From: Bacillota bacterium
Lineage (GTDB): Bacteria > Bacillota > Clostridia > Peptostreptococcales > Anaerovoracaceae
Direction of reading: 5' to 3'
Length of the DNA stretch: 8,231 bases
Assembly: GCA_017621195.1 (NCBI GenBank)
Contig: JAGATO010000027.1
Span: forward strand, 1 to 8,231
Shown: positions 1-7,615 of the stretch, piece after piece
Position numbering within the stretch: the first letter of the stretch is position 1
How the letters are laid out: each line of letters begins with the position of its first letter
Position numbers and translations under genes: made by a program
Notes under the pieces: model-generated
Told to the model about the DNA's origin: nothing
The model's input: only the letters and a program-made list of their open reading frames with translations
Database searches by the model: none

Positions 1-1779
1 AACACCAACCTGACCGACTTCTTTAGCTACGATAAGATGGTCGTTCTTCTGGTCTGCGCCGCGGTCATCCTTCTGATGCTTCTGTTCCGTCTATGCACTC
101 AGTCCCTGGTCATCAAGCGCAGCGCCGTTTACATCCCCATGGCGGTCTACAGTGTCTTCGTGCTTTTGTCCTTCCTGACCTCCGAATACAAGGACTTCTC
201 TCTGCTGGGCTATAACGACCGCTTCGAAGGAACCCTGCCCCTGCTGGCCTACATGGTGATCCTGTTCTTCATCATCAATACCGTCAACGGCGAAACCACC
301 GTCCGGCGGATGGTGATCGGTCTGGTGATCTCCAGCGTAATCCTGTCGCTTCTGGGCATCTCTCAGGCGCTGGACATGGACTTCTTCCGCACCACCATCG
401 GCCAGAAGCTGCTGGTTCCCAACTACACTCTGGAAAACGGTACCACCGCTTGGCAGGCCATCGACGCCGCGGCACAAAACGGCAAGCATTTCCTGGAATT
501 CACCTTCAACGAACGCGAAATTTATCAGACCGTATACAACATCAACTACGTTTCCTTCTACCTGACGTTGCTGATCCCCCTGTTCGGCCTTCTGTTCATC
601 CGTTCCGTCAACCGCGGAAAGGAAGAAGCCCTGTGGAAGAAGCTCGGCTGGGGCGTCATGTTCGCCCTGGTGCTGTACAACCTGATCGGCTCCGCCTCCT
701 CCGGCGGCTATCTGGGCATGGCGGCGGTGGTAGTGCTAGCGCTGATTCTGCTGAACAAGCGCATCGCCCGCTGGTGGAAGCCCGTGGTCGTCCTTCTAAT
801 CATCACTCTGGCCATCGGCGGACTGACGGTGGATCGGTGGCTGCCTGAGCTAACCGGCTCGGCAAGGAGCATGACCACCGTGACCTACGCCGCTTCGGAC
901 AGCGATTCGGAAAAGAAGCTGGGAGAGCTGTCTCCCTGCCGCATCGATTCCATCGTCACCGGAGATACCTACGTGGACATCACCATCAACGGCGATATGT
1001 TCAGCGCCGTGGTGAAGGAAGAAGGCGGCGTGATCCGCAGCTTCATTCTGGAAGATCCGGAAGGCAACGCTCTGGCCATGGTTCCCACCGAAACTCAGGG
1101 CGTCTACGCCATCGATGACGATCGGTTCCGCGATTACGCCACGGTGGGCTATTCCAGCAACGAAGGCACCTTCTACATCGTGATCGGCACCTACGGCCAC
1201 GACTGGTACTTCCCCATTACGGAAGACGGAATCCTGTACCGCAACGGCTTCGGAAACTGGGTACAGCTGGCTGAGACGGAAGCCATCGGCTTTGAAAACA
1301 ACCAGGGCTTCGGTTCCGGACGCGGCTACATCTGGTCCCGGACGCTGCCCATGATGAAGGATACCGTCCTCCTGGGACACGGCGCCGACACCTTCGCCCT
1401 GTACTTCCCCCACAGCGACTACGTAGGAAAGTACAATTCCGGCACCTTCACCAACAACGTTGACATCATCGTGGATAAACCGCATAACATGTATATGGGA
1501 GCCTGGATCGGCACCGGCGGCGTCTCCGTCATCGCTCTGCTGGCCCTGTTCCTGATCTATCTGGTACAGAGCGTCAAGCTCTACGCCAAGCGCAGCTTTG
1601 ATGAAAACGACCTGCTGACCTACACGGGCGCCGGAATCGCTCTCGGCATCTTCGGCTTTCTGGTGGCCGGACTGGTCAACGACAGTTCCGTTTCCGTCAT
1701 GACCATGTTCTACGGTCTCCTGGGTCTGGGCATCGCTATCAACATGATCCTGAGCCACGAAAGGACTCCTTCCTTATGA
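1..1779 (+). CDS. O-antigen ligase/Wzy-type polysaccharide polymerase, 5'-partial
   Basis: This is a polytopic membrane protein of the O-antigen ligase/polymerase superfamily (Wzy/WaaL type), which joins lipid-linked glycan units outside the membrane. Numbering from the first codon at base 1 (592 codons visible), hydrophobic segments lie near 13-30, 44-59, 79-94, 104-120, 177-200, 215-230, 234-251, 259-274, 505-522, 539-559 and 566-583. Family landmarks are FSLLG..DRFEG (about 66-77), GSASSGGYLG (230-239), GRGYIWSR (440-447), the GHG of the periplasmic-loop motif (459-461) and PHN (494-496). The large outside loop (about 277-502) contains a soluble, probably beta-rich insert at about 308-430. 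The frame is open to base 1. The first ATG, at base 37, has no Shine-Dalgarno, and the residues before it (DFFSYDK) read like ordinary family sequence, so the true start is upstream. The gene overlaps the next by ATGA. In a Gram-positive context a repeat-unit polymerase is more likely than an O-antigen ligase; this is inference. Confidence 0.88.
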   Translation, partial: NTNLTDFFSYDKMVVLLVCAAVILLMLLFRLCTQSLVIKRSAVYIPMAVYSVFVLLSFLTSEYKDFSLLGYNDRFEGTLPLLAYMVILFFIINTVNGETTVRRMVIGLVISSVILSLLGISQALDMDFFRTTIGQKLLVPNYTLENGTTAWQAIDAAAQNGKHFLEFTFNEREIYQTVYNINYVSFYLTLLIPLFGLLFIRSVNRGKEEALWKKLGWGVMFALVLYNLIGSASSGGYLGMAAVVVLALILLNKRIARWWKPVVVLLIITLAIGGLTVDRWLPELTGSARSMTTVTYAASDSDSEKKLGELSPCRIDSIVTGDTYVDITINGDMFSAVVKEEGGVIRSFILEDPEGNALAMVPTETQGVYAIDDDRFRDYATVGYSSNEGTFYIVIGTYGHDWYFPITEDGILYRNGFGNWVQLAETEAIGFENNQGFGSGRGYIWSRTLPMMKDTVLLGHGADTFALYFPHSDYVGKYNSGTFTNNVDIIVDKPHNMYMGAWIGTGGVSVIALLALFLIYLVQSVKLYAKRSFDENDLLTYTGAGIALGIFGFLVAGLVNDSSVSVMTMFYGLLGLGIAINMILSHERTPSL

Positions 1780-2378
1780 AACCGTATCTCCGTTTGAAAA
1801 CCGTTCTCGACACGGGCTTTGCGCTGATCCTGACCGTGATTCTGTCTCCGCTTCTGGTGCTGCTGGCGGTTTTGATCAAGATCACGTCGCCGGGACCGGT
1901 TCTGTTCCGTCAGACCCGCATCGGCAAGGACAAGAAGGAGTTTGAAATCTTCAAATTCCGCACCATGCGCACCGATACGCCAAAGGACATGCCCACCCAT
2001 CTGTTCACCGACGCGGAACGGTTCATCACGCCGGTGGGCCGGTTTCTGCGCAAGTCCAGTCTGGACGAGCTGCCTCAGCTGTTCAATATCCTGCGGGGTG
2101 AGATGTCCTTCATCGGTCCCCGTCCGGCGCTGTGGAACCAGTTCGATCTCATCGAAGCCCGGGACCAGCTGAACGCCAATTCCCTGTGGCCCGGCATCAC
2201 CGGCTGGGCGCAGATCAACGGTCGCGACGAGATTCCCATCGACCGGAAGGCTGCCTACGACGGTTACTATGTAGAGCACGTATCGCTGTGGCTGGATCTG
2301 AAAATTCTGCTCCTGACCTTTACCACCGTGCTGACCGCCAAAGGCGTATCCGAGGGCGGTCCCAAAAAGGAGGACTAA
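1776..2378 (+). CDS. Bacterial sugar transferase (monotopic phosphoglycosyl transferase)
   Basis: This 200-residue enzyme belongs to the PglC/WcaJ-C-terminal/EpsL family. It moves a sugar-1-phosphate from a UDP-sugar to undecaprenyl phosphate on the inner face of the membrane, which starts repeat-unit synthesis. Seen in the sequence: one hydrophobic, probably re-entrant helix at about 12-36, then SPGPVLFRQTRIG (38-50), KFRTM (60-64), SLDELPQL (95-102) with the Asp97-Glu98 catalytic dyad, FIGPRP (112-117) and PGITGWAQINGRD (139-151). The length matches the minimal one-domain class; the extra N-terminal membrane domain of WcaJ is absent. Its ATG overlaps the upstream stop (ATGA), with AAGGA at 1761-1765 as a plausible ribosome-binding site, so it is probably translationally coupled to the polymerase gene. 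The first sugar cannot be told from sequence; the SDR encoded next may make or finish it. The family call is very secure. Confidence 0.95.
   Translation: MKPYLRLKTVLDTGFALILTVILSPLLVLLAVLIKITSPGPVLFRQTRIGKDKKEFEIFKFRTMRTDTPKDMPTHLFTDAERFITPVGRFLRKSSLDELPQLFNILRGEMSFIGPRPALWNQFDLIEARDQLNANSLWPGITGWAQINGRDEIPIDRKAAYDGYYVEHVSLWLDLKILLLTFTTVLTAKGVSEGGPKKED
2367..2374 (+). promoter_or_regulatory. Strong Shine-Dalgarno selecting the GTG start at 2382
   Basis: AAGGAGGA lies inside the last codons of the sugar transferase gene, seven bases before GTG at 2382. It is an essentially perfect anti-16S match, so the non-ATG start of the SDR-GT2 gene is well supported and its translation should be efficient despite GTG. 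Confidence 0.85.
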
Positions 2379-2381
2379 CCC

Positions 2382-3980
2382 GTGCGCATCCTGATCGTCG
2401 GCCCCAACAGCTACATCGCCCGCAGCTTTTCCTCTGCATCCTCCGTCCATCACCCAGATTGGGTTCTGGACGGTCTGTCGGTCCGGGATGACCGCTGGAA
2501 GACCTGGGACTATTCCGTCTACGATTCGGTATTGTACTGCGCCGCCGTAGTTCATCGAAAGGAAACACCCCAGCTGACTTCGCTGGCCCGATCTCTCAAC
2601 TGTGACATTCCCGTGGCCATGGCGGAGCTGTTCCGCGCGCAATCCCGGTCCGCTTCGCCCCAGTTCATCTATCTCAGCACCATGGCCGTCTTCGGTCAGG
2701 AGGGCCGCCTCGGAACGACCGTCACCATCGACGGCTCCACCGTCCCCGCTCCCAAAACTCTGTACGGAACCACGAAGCTGGCCGCCGAACAGGCTCTGCA
2801 GGCGGCGGTTGTCGCGCCGGGGAGTCCAGACTTCGCAGCGGCCAAACCGCTATCACTGGCCATCTTCCGGCCCCCTATGGTGTACGGGCCGGATTGCCCG
2901 GGCAATTATCAGCAATTGAAGAAATTTGTTCTGAAATTCCGAATTTTTCCCACGTTATCTAACCGAAGAAGTATGATTCATATCGACACCTTGGCCTCAC
3001 AATTGATGGATTGTGTGGCGAATTGTCGTACAGGAATCTTTCATCCCCAGGAACCGGACTACGTCTGCACCGCCGATCTGGCCCGGAACATCGCCGCCGA
3101 AGCCGGTGTTTCCGTCCGGTTCTGCTCCCTGCTGAATCCCCTGATCCGGTTGGGCGCTCTCGTCCATCCCGCCTTTTCCAAGGTCTGGGGAAATCTGGTC
3201 TACTCCAAAGATATGGATGCGTCTTCGACTGCGGAGCAAGCGCGTCCCTTAGTCAGTATCATCATGCCGTGTTATAATATGGAGTCCTTTCTCCGGAGCA
3301 CCATCTCCTCCGTCCAGGCCCAGACCTATCCCTGCTGGGAGCTTCTGGTGACGGATGACGGTTCCACCGATGACAGCCGCCGGATTCTGACAGATCTTGC
3401 GAGGGAAGACCCCCGGATCAAGCCGCTGTACCTCCCCCACAACAGCGGGATTGCCGCAGCCCGAAACGCAGGATTGGAACGGGCCTCCGGCCGCTACCTG
3501 GCCTTTCTGGATAGCGACGACCTGTGGATGCCGGAAAAGCTGGCGGTGCAGCTGCGCTTCATGCGAGAGCACAATGCCGCGTTCACCTATACGGCCTATG
3601 AGCGGGTGACAGAGGATCTGACCCTTCTCAACACGAAACAGGTCCCGGCGCAGCTCAGCTACCGGGACCTGTTGAAAAAGAACGAGATCGGTTGTCTCTC
3701 TGTGATGATCGATCGGGATAAAGTGGGCGATTTTTCCATGCCTCACAGGAAGCACGAGGACTACGCCACCTGGCTTTCGCTCCTGCGGACCACCGGCATT
3801 ACAGCTTACGGAATTCAGGATCCGCTGGCCCGGTACGTGGTTCGCGACGGCTCTGTTTCCCGAAACAAGTGGCGGTCCATGACCTGGGTCTATGGAATCT
3901 ACACCCAACAGGAAGGGCTGTCGCCGCTGACGGCAACGCTGTACCTGATGCGCTGGTTTTTTCGATCCCTTCGGGCCTGA
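2382..3980 (+). CDS. NAD-dependent epimerase/dehydratase (SDR) fused to GT2 glycosyltransferase
   Basis: One 532-residue open frame carries two enzymes. Residues 1 to about 285 are an extended SDR of the nucleotide-sugar epimerase/4-reductase kind: a Rossmann start GPNSYIA (7-13), catalytic Ser/Thr at STM (99-101), Tyr128-x3-Lys132 (YGTTK), FRPPMVYGP (162-170), and the substrate-side motif RRSMIHID (195-202). Residues about 288-532 are a GT-A fold family 2 glycosyltransferase resembling TuaG-like transferases: VSIIMPCYN (291-299), TDDGSTDDS (324-332), metal-binding DSDD (377-380), a probable catalytic-base motif HEDYATWL (458-465) and the usual C-terminal SVSRNKW...GLSP. There are no membrane helices. 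The GTG start is fixed by a perfect ribosome-binding site seven bases upstream and lies 3 bases after the previous stop. Inferred role: the SDR finishes a UDP-sugar at C4 and the GT2 adds a sugar to the lipid-linked unit. Each domain normally stands as its own gene. The exact sugar is unknown. Confidence 0.93.
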   Translation: MRILIVGPNSYIARSFSSASSVHHPDWVLDGLSVRDDRWKTWDYSVYDSVLYCAAVVHRKETPQLTSLARSLNCDIPVAMAELFRAQSRSASPQFIYLSTMAVFGQEGRLGTTVTIDGSTVPAPKTLYGTTKLAAEQALQAAVVAPGSPDFAAAKPLSLAIFRPPMVYGPDCPGNYQQLKKFVLKFRIFPTLSNRRSMIHIDTLASQLMDCVANCRTGIFHPQEPDYVCTADLARNIAAEAGVSVRFCSLLNPLIRLGALVHPAFSKVWGNLVYSKDMDASSTAEQARPLVSIIMPCYNMESFLRSTISSVQAQTYPCWELLVTDDGSTDDSRRILTDLAREDPRIKPLYLPHNSGIAAARNAGLERASGRYLAFLDSDDLWMPEKLAVQLRFMREHNAAFTYTAYERVTEDLTLLNTKQVPAQLSYRDLLKKNEIGCLSVMIDRDKVGDFSMPHRKHEDYATWLSLLRTTGITAYGIQDPLARYVVRDGSVSRNKWRSMTWVYGIYTQQEGLSPLTATLYLMRWFFRSLRA

Positions 3981-3991
3981 TTCGCACCGGT

Positions 3992-6900
3992 TTACACGCC
4001 GAACAGTTCTCGCAGCTGGTCGTCGGTCAGGCCGCCCAGCGCCGCGCTGTTTTCGGAAATCACCGCATCGGCCAGATTTCCCTTGTCCTCCTGCAGGTGC
4101 AGGATCTTTTCTTCAATCGTACCGTCGGCCACCAGCTTGTACACCTGAACGCTGTTTTCCTGACCCATGCGATAGACCCGGTCCGTAGCCTGGTTCTGAG
4201 CCGCCAGGTTCCACCAGGGGTCAAAGTGGATGACGATATCGGCGCCGGTCAGGTTCAGTCCCGTACCTCCTGCCTTCAGAGAGATCAGGAAAATGGGAAC
4301 GCGGCCCTCGTTGAAATACGTCACGAGGTGCTGGCGAGCCGACTTGGGCGTCTGTCCCGTCAACAGGTAATAGCCGATCTTTTCCTGCTTCAATCGCTCT
4401 TCGATCAGCGCCAGCATGCTGGTAAACTGAGAGAACAACAGGATCCGATGGCCGCCGTTGATGGCCTCGTGGATCAATTCCATGCAGGCTTCCAGCTTGG
4501 CGCTGCCGCCGGTGTAGTTTTCGTAGCACAGAGCCGGATGGCAGCACAGCTGACGCAGCCGCGTCAACAGTGCCAATACCTGCAGCTTGTTGGACTCAAA
4601 GCCACCCTCGCAGATGGTCTGACCTACCTCCAGCTTCACCTTTGCCAGATTCGCCATGTACAGCTTCTGCTGCTCGCCCTCCAATGGGACGAACATGACG
4701 CTCTCCACCTTCTCCGGCAGTTCCTTCAGCACCTTTTGCTTCAATCGCCGCAGAATGAAGGGGCGAGCCTGATTCTGAAGCAGCTGGGCCGACGCTTCGT
4801 CGCCTTCTTCCAGAATGGGCCGCTCGTACTGCTGTCGAAACTGCATGTAGCTTCCCAGATACCCCGGCATCAAAAAGTGAAAGATGCTCCACAGATCGCT
4901 GAGCCGGTTTTCGATGGGCGTTCCCGTCAGGGCAAACCGATGATCGCTGTGCAGTGCCGTCACCGCCTTGGCATTCTTCGTGGTGAAATTCTTGATGTAC
5001 TGCGCCTCATCCACAATGTGATAGGAAAAATGCAGCGATTCGTACAGTTCCACGTCTCGCTTCAAAAGATCATAGGATGTGAGGATCACCGTGTGCCGCC
5101 GTTCTTCCGCCGGAAGCTCTGTCAACTGGCGCAGCTGCTTTTTGCGAACCGCAGCCGTTCCGGAAATGGCCACTGCCGACAGTCCCGGGGCAAACCGCTT
5201 CAGCTCCTTTCCCCAGTTCCACACCAGAGAGGCAGGACAGACCACCAGCGCCAGGATATCGGTGGAGGCCATGTCTTCGGCAAGCGGCATCCCCTGCTCG
5301 GCCGCCGCTTCCTCCGCGGCGGACAGCAGCAGGGCGATGACCTCCAAGGTCTTTCCCAGTCCCATATCGTCAGCCAGAATCCCGCCGAATCCCAGGGTTG
5401 CCATGGTCTTGAGCCAGCGATAGCCGGTCTTCTGGTAGTCCCGCAGAATATTCTCCAACGATTCCGGTACCGGAATCTTCTCTTCATCCACATCCCGGAT
5501 GGCCCGGACCAGCGACGTAAAGCTGCTGTCCCTCACCAATGTCAGGCCGCTGGCGGAGCGTTTTGCTACCTCGTCCACGTACAGCGCCCGATACCGAGGC
5601 AATACCGCCTGACCGGCCTTCATCTCCTCCTGGGTCAGCTGCAAGCCCGACGCCAGTTCCATGGCGTCTTTGATCTGACCGTCTTCCATGGACACGTACG
5701 CGCCGCTCTTCAACCGATAGTACTTGCGCTTCACCCGATAGGCGGACAGCATATCGGCCAGTTCCTCCGGCGGGAAACCCTCCAGCTGGAAGGTGACCTT
5801 CAGCAGGTCGCCGCCCACGGACACACCGGCTGACATCCTGCTCTTGGAAGGAAACATCAGGCGTTTGAAGCGATCCGTCACGAACATGCGAAGGCGGGGC
5901 GCCAGCTCTGCCTGCCCGCGCTTCAGAAATTCGTAGGCCATGTCGTCATCGTCGCGGATCACCAGCATGCCGCCGTCCAGGTCGATGTCGGTGAAATAGG
6001 GCTCCAGCAGCTGACACAGTCGCATCTCCTGAACGTCGTTTCGCTTGACGCCGGTGGACAGGCCCTGCGACAGGGATACCTCTGTGTTGGCGGAAGGCGC
6101 ATCGTCGCCCATGTACATCTTCTGATTGTAGAGGTTGATCCGCACCGGGCCGTAATCGCCGTACAATCGCGCCGTGATGATGCCGCTCTGGGGGCTGTCC
6201 AGGTACAGCTGTCCCTCCATGTCCCAAGGCATGTTTCGATCGAAGATCCCGGTGTCGTTTCGCAGATCCAGCCATTGACGGATGTGACTGTAGACGTTGA
6301 CGCAGAATCGTGTCAGGTCCTTTTCGGACAGGAAGACTTCACCCTCCGACTGTTCCAGCAGGTCCAGAAACGGTCCCATGGTGCGCATATAGGCACCGTC
6401 GCTCTTCCAGAGGATTTCGCTGTCCTGCCCTCCCAGCAGGTACATGTGATTCTTTCCCGATGCCCGAAACGGCAGCGCTTCCGTCCTCAGAATCACGCCG
6501 TCCTCCGCTTCTTCCATTTCCAGCTCCAACAGCGGCTCGCCCTCCATGACTTTCACCCTGGTGGAAAAGCCCTTCTCGAACCGACTGCGGGCTCCTCCTG
6601 CCCGGACGTTGTAATTGTAGCGATAGCGCTCCTGTTTTTCGAAGGTAAAAATTCGGCCGCTCAACAGCTCCAAAAACTGATCCACGGCCTGTCCCGTCAG
6701 GAGCATGCCCCGCCCCTGATTGGTGAACAAGCGGTCCGACAGGTCATCCAGCGTATGAAACGTCTGGGATTGTCCCAGCTCATAAATCTGTTGATACTGC
6801 TGAAGGAGATAGCGGATCAGCGGTTTGGACTCTTCGTCAAAGGCTTCCACGGAACCGCGAAAGCGCAGGCCTTTTCCGAAGACCAGTTCCTCGCCCGAGA

Positions 6901-7615
6901 TGATACTGCGGCAAAAATCTTTCAGACTTCTCACCACATACTGCCGGTCTCGTCCTACAGTGAGCTTGACCCACAGCTTTCCGCTGTCCCAGACCAGCGT
7001 AGGTTCCACGCGGATTTGCCCCGCCTCCGCCCGGCTCTGTTCCTCCGCCCGCTGGGCGGTCTCCATGGTTTCCAGATACCGGCTCATGGCCGACGATGTG
7101 ACACGGCGAGGCGTAGCAGTCTTGACCTTTCGCTCCGGAGCTGTCTCGGCAGTTGTAACGGCATCGGAAAAGTCCCGATACGGCATGGATTTCTGAAGCA
7201 GCTCCATCAGCTCTTCCATATCCTGTTGAAACCGACCGTCTTCATCATCCGCCGGCTCTTCCGCGCCGGCTTCCAGTTTGATCAGGGATTTGGCCGCGTC
7301 AAAGCTGCCGCCCAGATGACTGCCCAGCTGATAGGCTACAGCTGCCATGTGCTTACAGGGGCCGTCGTACTGGGAGAAGGCCGGGCAATCGCAGCTGCCG
7401 CCCACCAGGCGCAGCTCCTTGTCCAGCGTGATCTCCACGCGGTACGATGCCCTGCCGCTGCCCTTGACCCGGGCGGTATAGGTAAAGCGGTTGGGATTTT
7501 CCTCCGGCGCGGCCGCCACTTTGGTCACTCGTCCCTCTTTGAAATAGTCATATCCTCGCTGAATGATTGCACGTCGTTGGAACTTCACGGTTATCTCCCT
7601 AACTTTTCCTTCCAT
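3992..7615 (-). CDS. SWIM zinc-finger SNF2-family helicase/ATPase
   Basis: This large Swi2/Snf2 DNA-translocating ATPase (1,207 residues from the ATG at 7615) has the bacterial SWIM-SNF2 layout. Residues 75-89 form a SWIM finger (C75-x-C77-x9-C87-x-H89). An acidic linker follows (about 115-140). Residues about 200-690 correspond to the SNF2-associated region. The motor then shows motif I DDMGLGKT (749-756), CPASLVWNW (793-801), motif II DEAQ (869-872), motif III LTGTP (896-900), LRRLK (955-959), FSQF (1061-1064), SLKAGGTGLNL (1112-1122) and motif VI QATDRVYRMGQ (1142-1152) with the arginine fingers. All core motifs look intact, so it should be an active ATPase acting on chromosomal DNA or DNA-protein complexes; the family's cellular role is poorly defined (RapA/YwqA-like is the nearest analogy). 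The start is uncertain: the ATG at 7615 has its AAGGAG only one base away, whereas GTG at 7588 has AGGGAG six bases upstream and begins two bases after the upstream stop. That would give 1,198 residues. Confidence 0.94.
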   Translation of the reverse strand: MEGKVREITVKFQRRAIIQRGYDYFKEGRVTKVAAAPEENPNRFTYTARVKGSGRASYRVEITLDKELRLVGGSCDCPAFSQYDGPCKHMAAVAYQLGSHLGGSFDAAKSLIKLEAGAEEPADDEDGRFQQDMEELMELLQKSMPYRDFSDAVTTAETAPERKVKTATPRRVTSSAMSRYLETMETAQRAEEQSRAEAGQIRVEPTLVWDSGKLWVKLTVGRDRQYVVRSLKDFCRSIISGEELVFGKGLRFRGSVEAFDEESKPLIRYLLQQYQQIYELGQSQTFHTLDDLSDRLFTNQGRGMLLTGQAVDQFLELLSGRIFTFEKQERYRYNYNVRAGGARSRFEKGFSTRVKVMEGEPLLELEMEEAEDGVILRTEALPFRASGKNHMYLLGGQDSEILWKSDGAYMRTMGPFLDLLEQSEGEVFLSEKDLTRFCVNVYSHIRQWLDLRNDTGIFDRNMPWDMEGQLYLDSPQSGIITARLYGDYGPVRINLYNQKMYMGDDAPSANTEVSLSQGLSTGVKRNDVQEMRLCQLLEPYFTDIDLDGGMLVIRDDDDMAYEFLKRGQAELAPRLRMFVTDRFKRLMFPSKSRMSAGVSVGGDLLKVTFQLEGFPPEELADMLSAYRVKRKYYRLKSGAYVSMEDGQIKDAMELASGLQLTQEEMKAGQAVLPRYRALYVDEVAKRSASGLTLVRDSSFTSLVRAIRDVDEEKIPVPESLENILRDYQKTGYRWLKTMATLGFGGILADDMGLGKTLEVIALLLSAAEEAAAEQGMPLAEDMASTDILALVVCPASLVWNWGKELKRFAPGLSAVAISGTAAVRKKQLRQLTELPAEERRHTVILTSYDLLKRDVELYESLHFSYHIVDEAQYIKNFTTKNAKAVTALHSDHRFALTGTPIENRLSDLWSIFHFLMPGYLGSYMQFRQQYERPILEEGDEASAQLLQNQARPFILRRLKQKVLKELPEKVESVMFVPLEGEQQKLYMANLAKVKLEVGQTICEGGFESNKLQVLALLTRLRQLCCHPALCYENYTGGSAKLEACMELIHEAINGGHRILLFSQFTSMLALIEERLKQEKIGYYLLTGQTPKSARQHLVTYFNEGRVPIFLISLKAGGTGLNLTGADIVIHFDPWWNLAAQNQATDRVYRMGQENSVQVYKLVADGTIEEKILHLQEDKGNLADAVISENSAALGGLTDDQLRELFGV

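Noticed and set aside
850..2642. Two roughly 300-codon minus-strand frames opposite the polysaccharide genes (850-1758 and 1710-2642)
   Set aside because: They are antisense to clear family members, overlap each other, and have Gly/Val/Asp/Gln-rich translations without motifs.
3250..3278. Perfect extended -10 (TGT then TATAAT at 3273-3278) inside the fusion gene at the start of the GT2 domain
   Set aside because: These bases encode the conserved Cys-Tyr-Asn of the GT2 first motif, the -35 match is poor (TAGTCA), and no start with a Shine-Dalgarno follows. It is probably coincidence, although an internal promoter cannot be excluded.
3869..5833. 654-codon + strand frame antisense to the SNF2 gene
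   Set aside because: It lies opposite a gene with intact helicase motifs, has a low-complexity Gln/Leu/His/Arg-rich translation with no recognisable domain, and has no ribosome-binding site. It is a by-product of codon bias on the other strand.
3992..7615. SNF2 helicase as part of a DISARM-like or other anti-phage system
   Set aside because: No methyltransferase, nuclease, phospholipase-D or other defence partner is adjacent. The only operon partner is the small ArsC-like protein, and the SWIM-SNF2 layout is a common housekeeping-type gene in Firmicutes.
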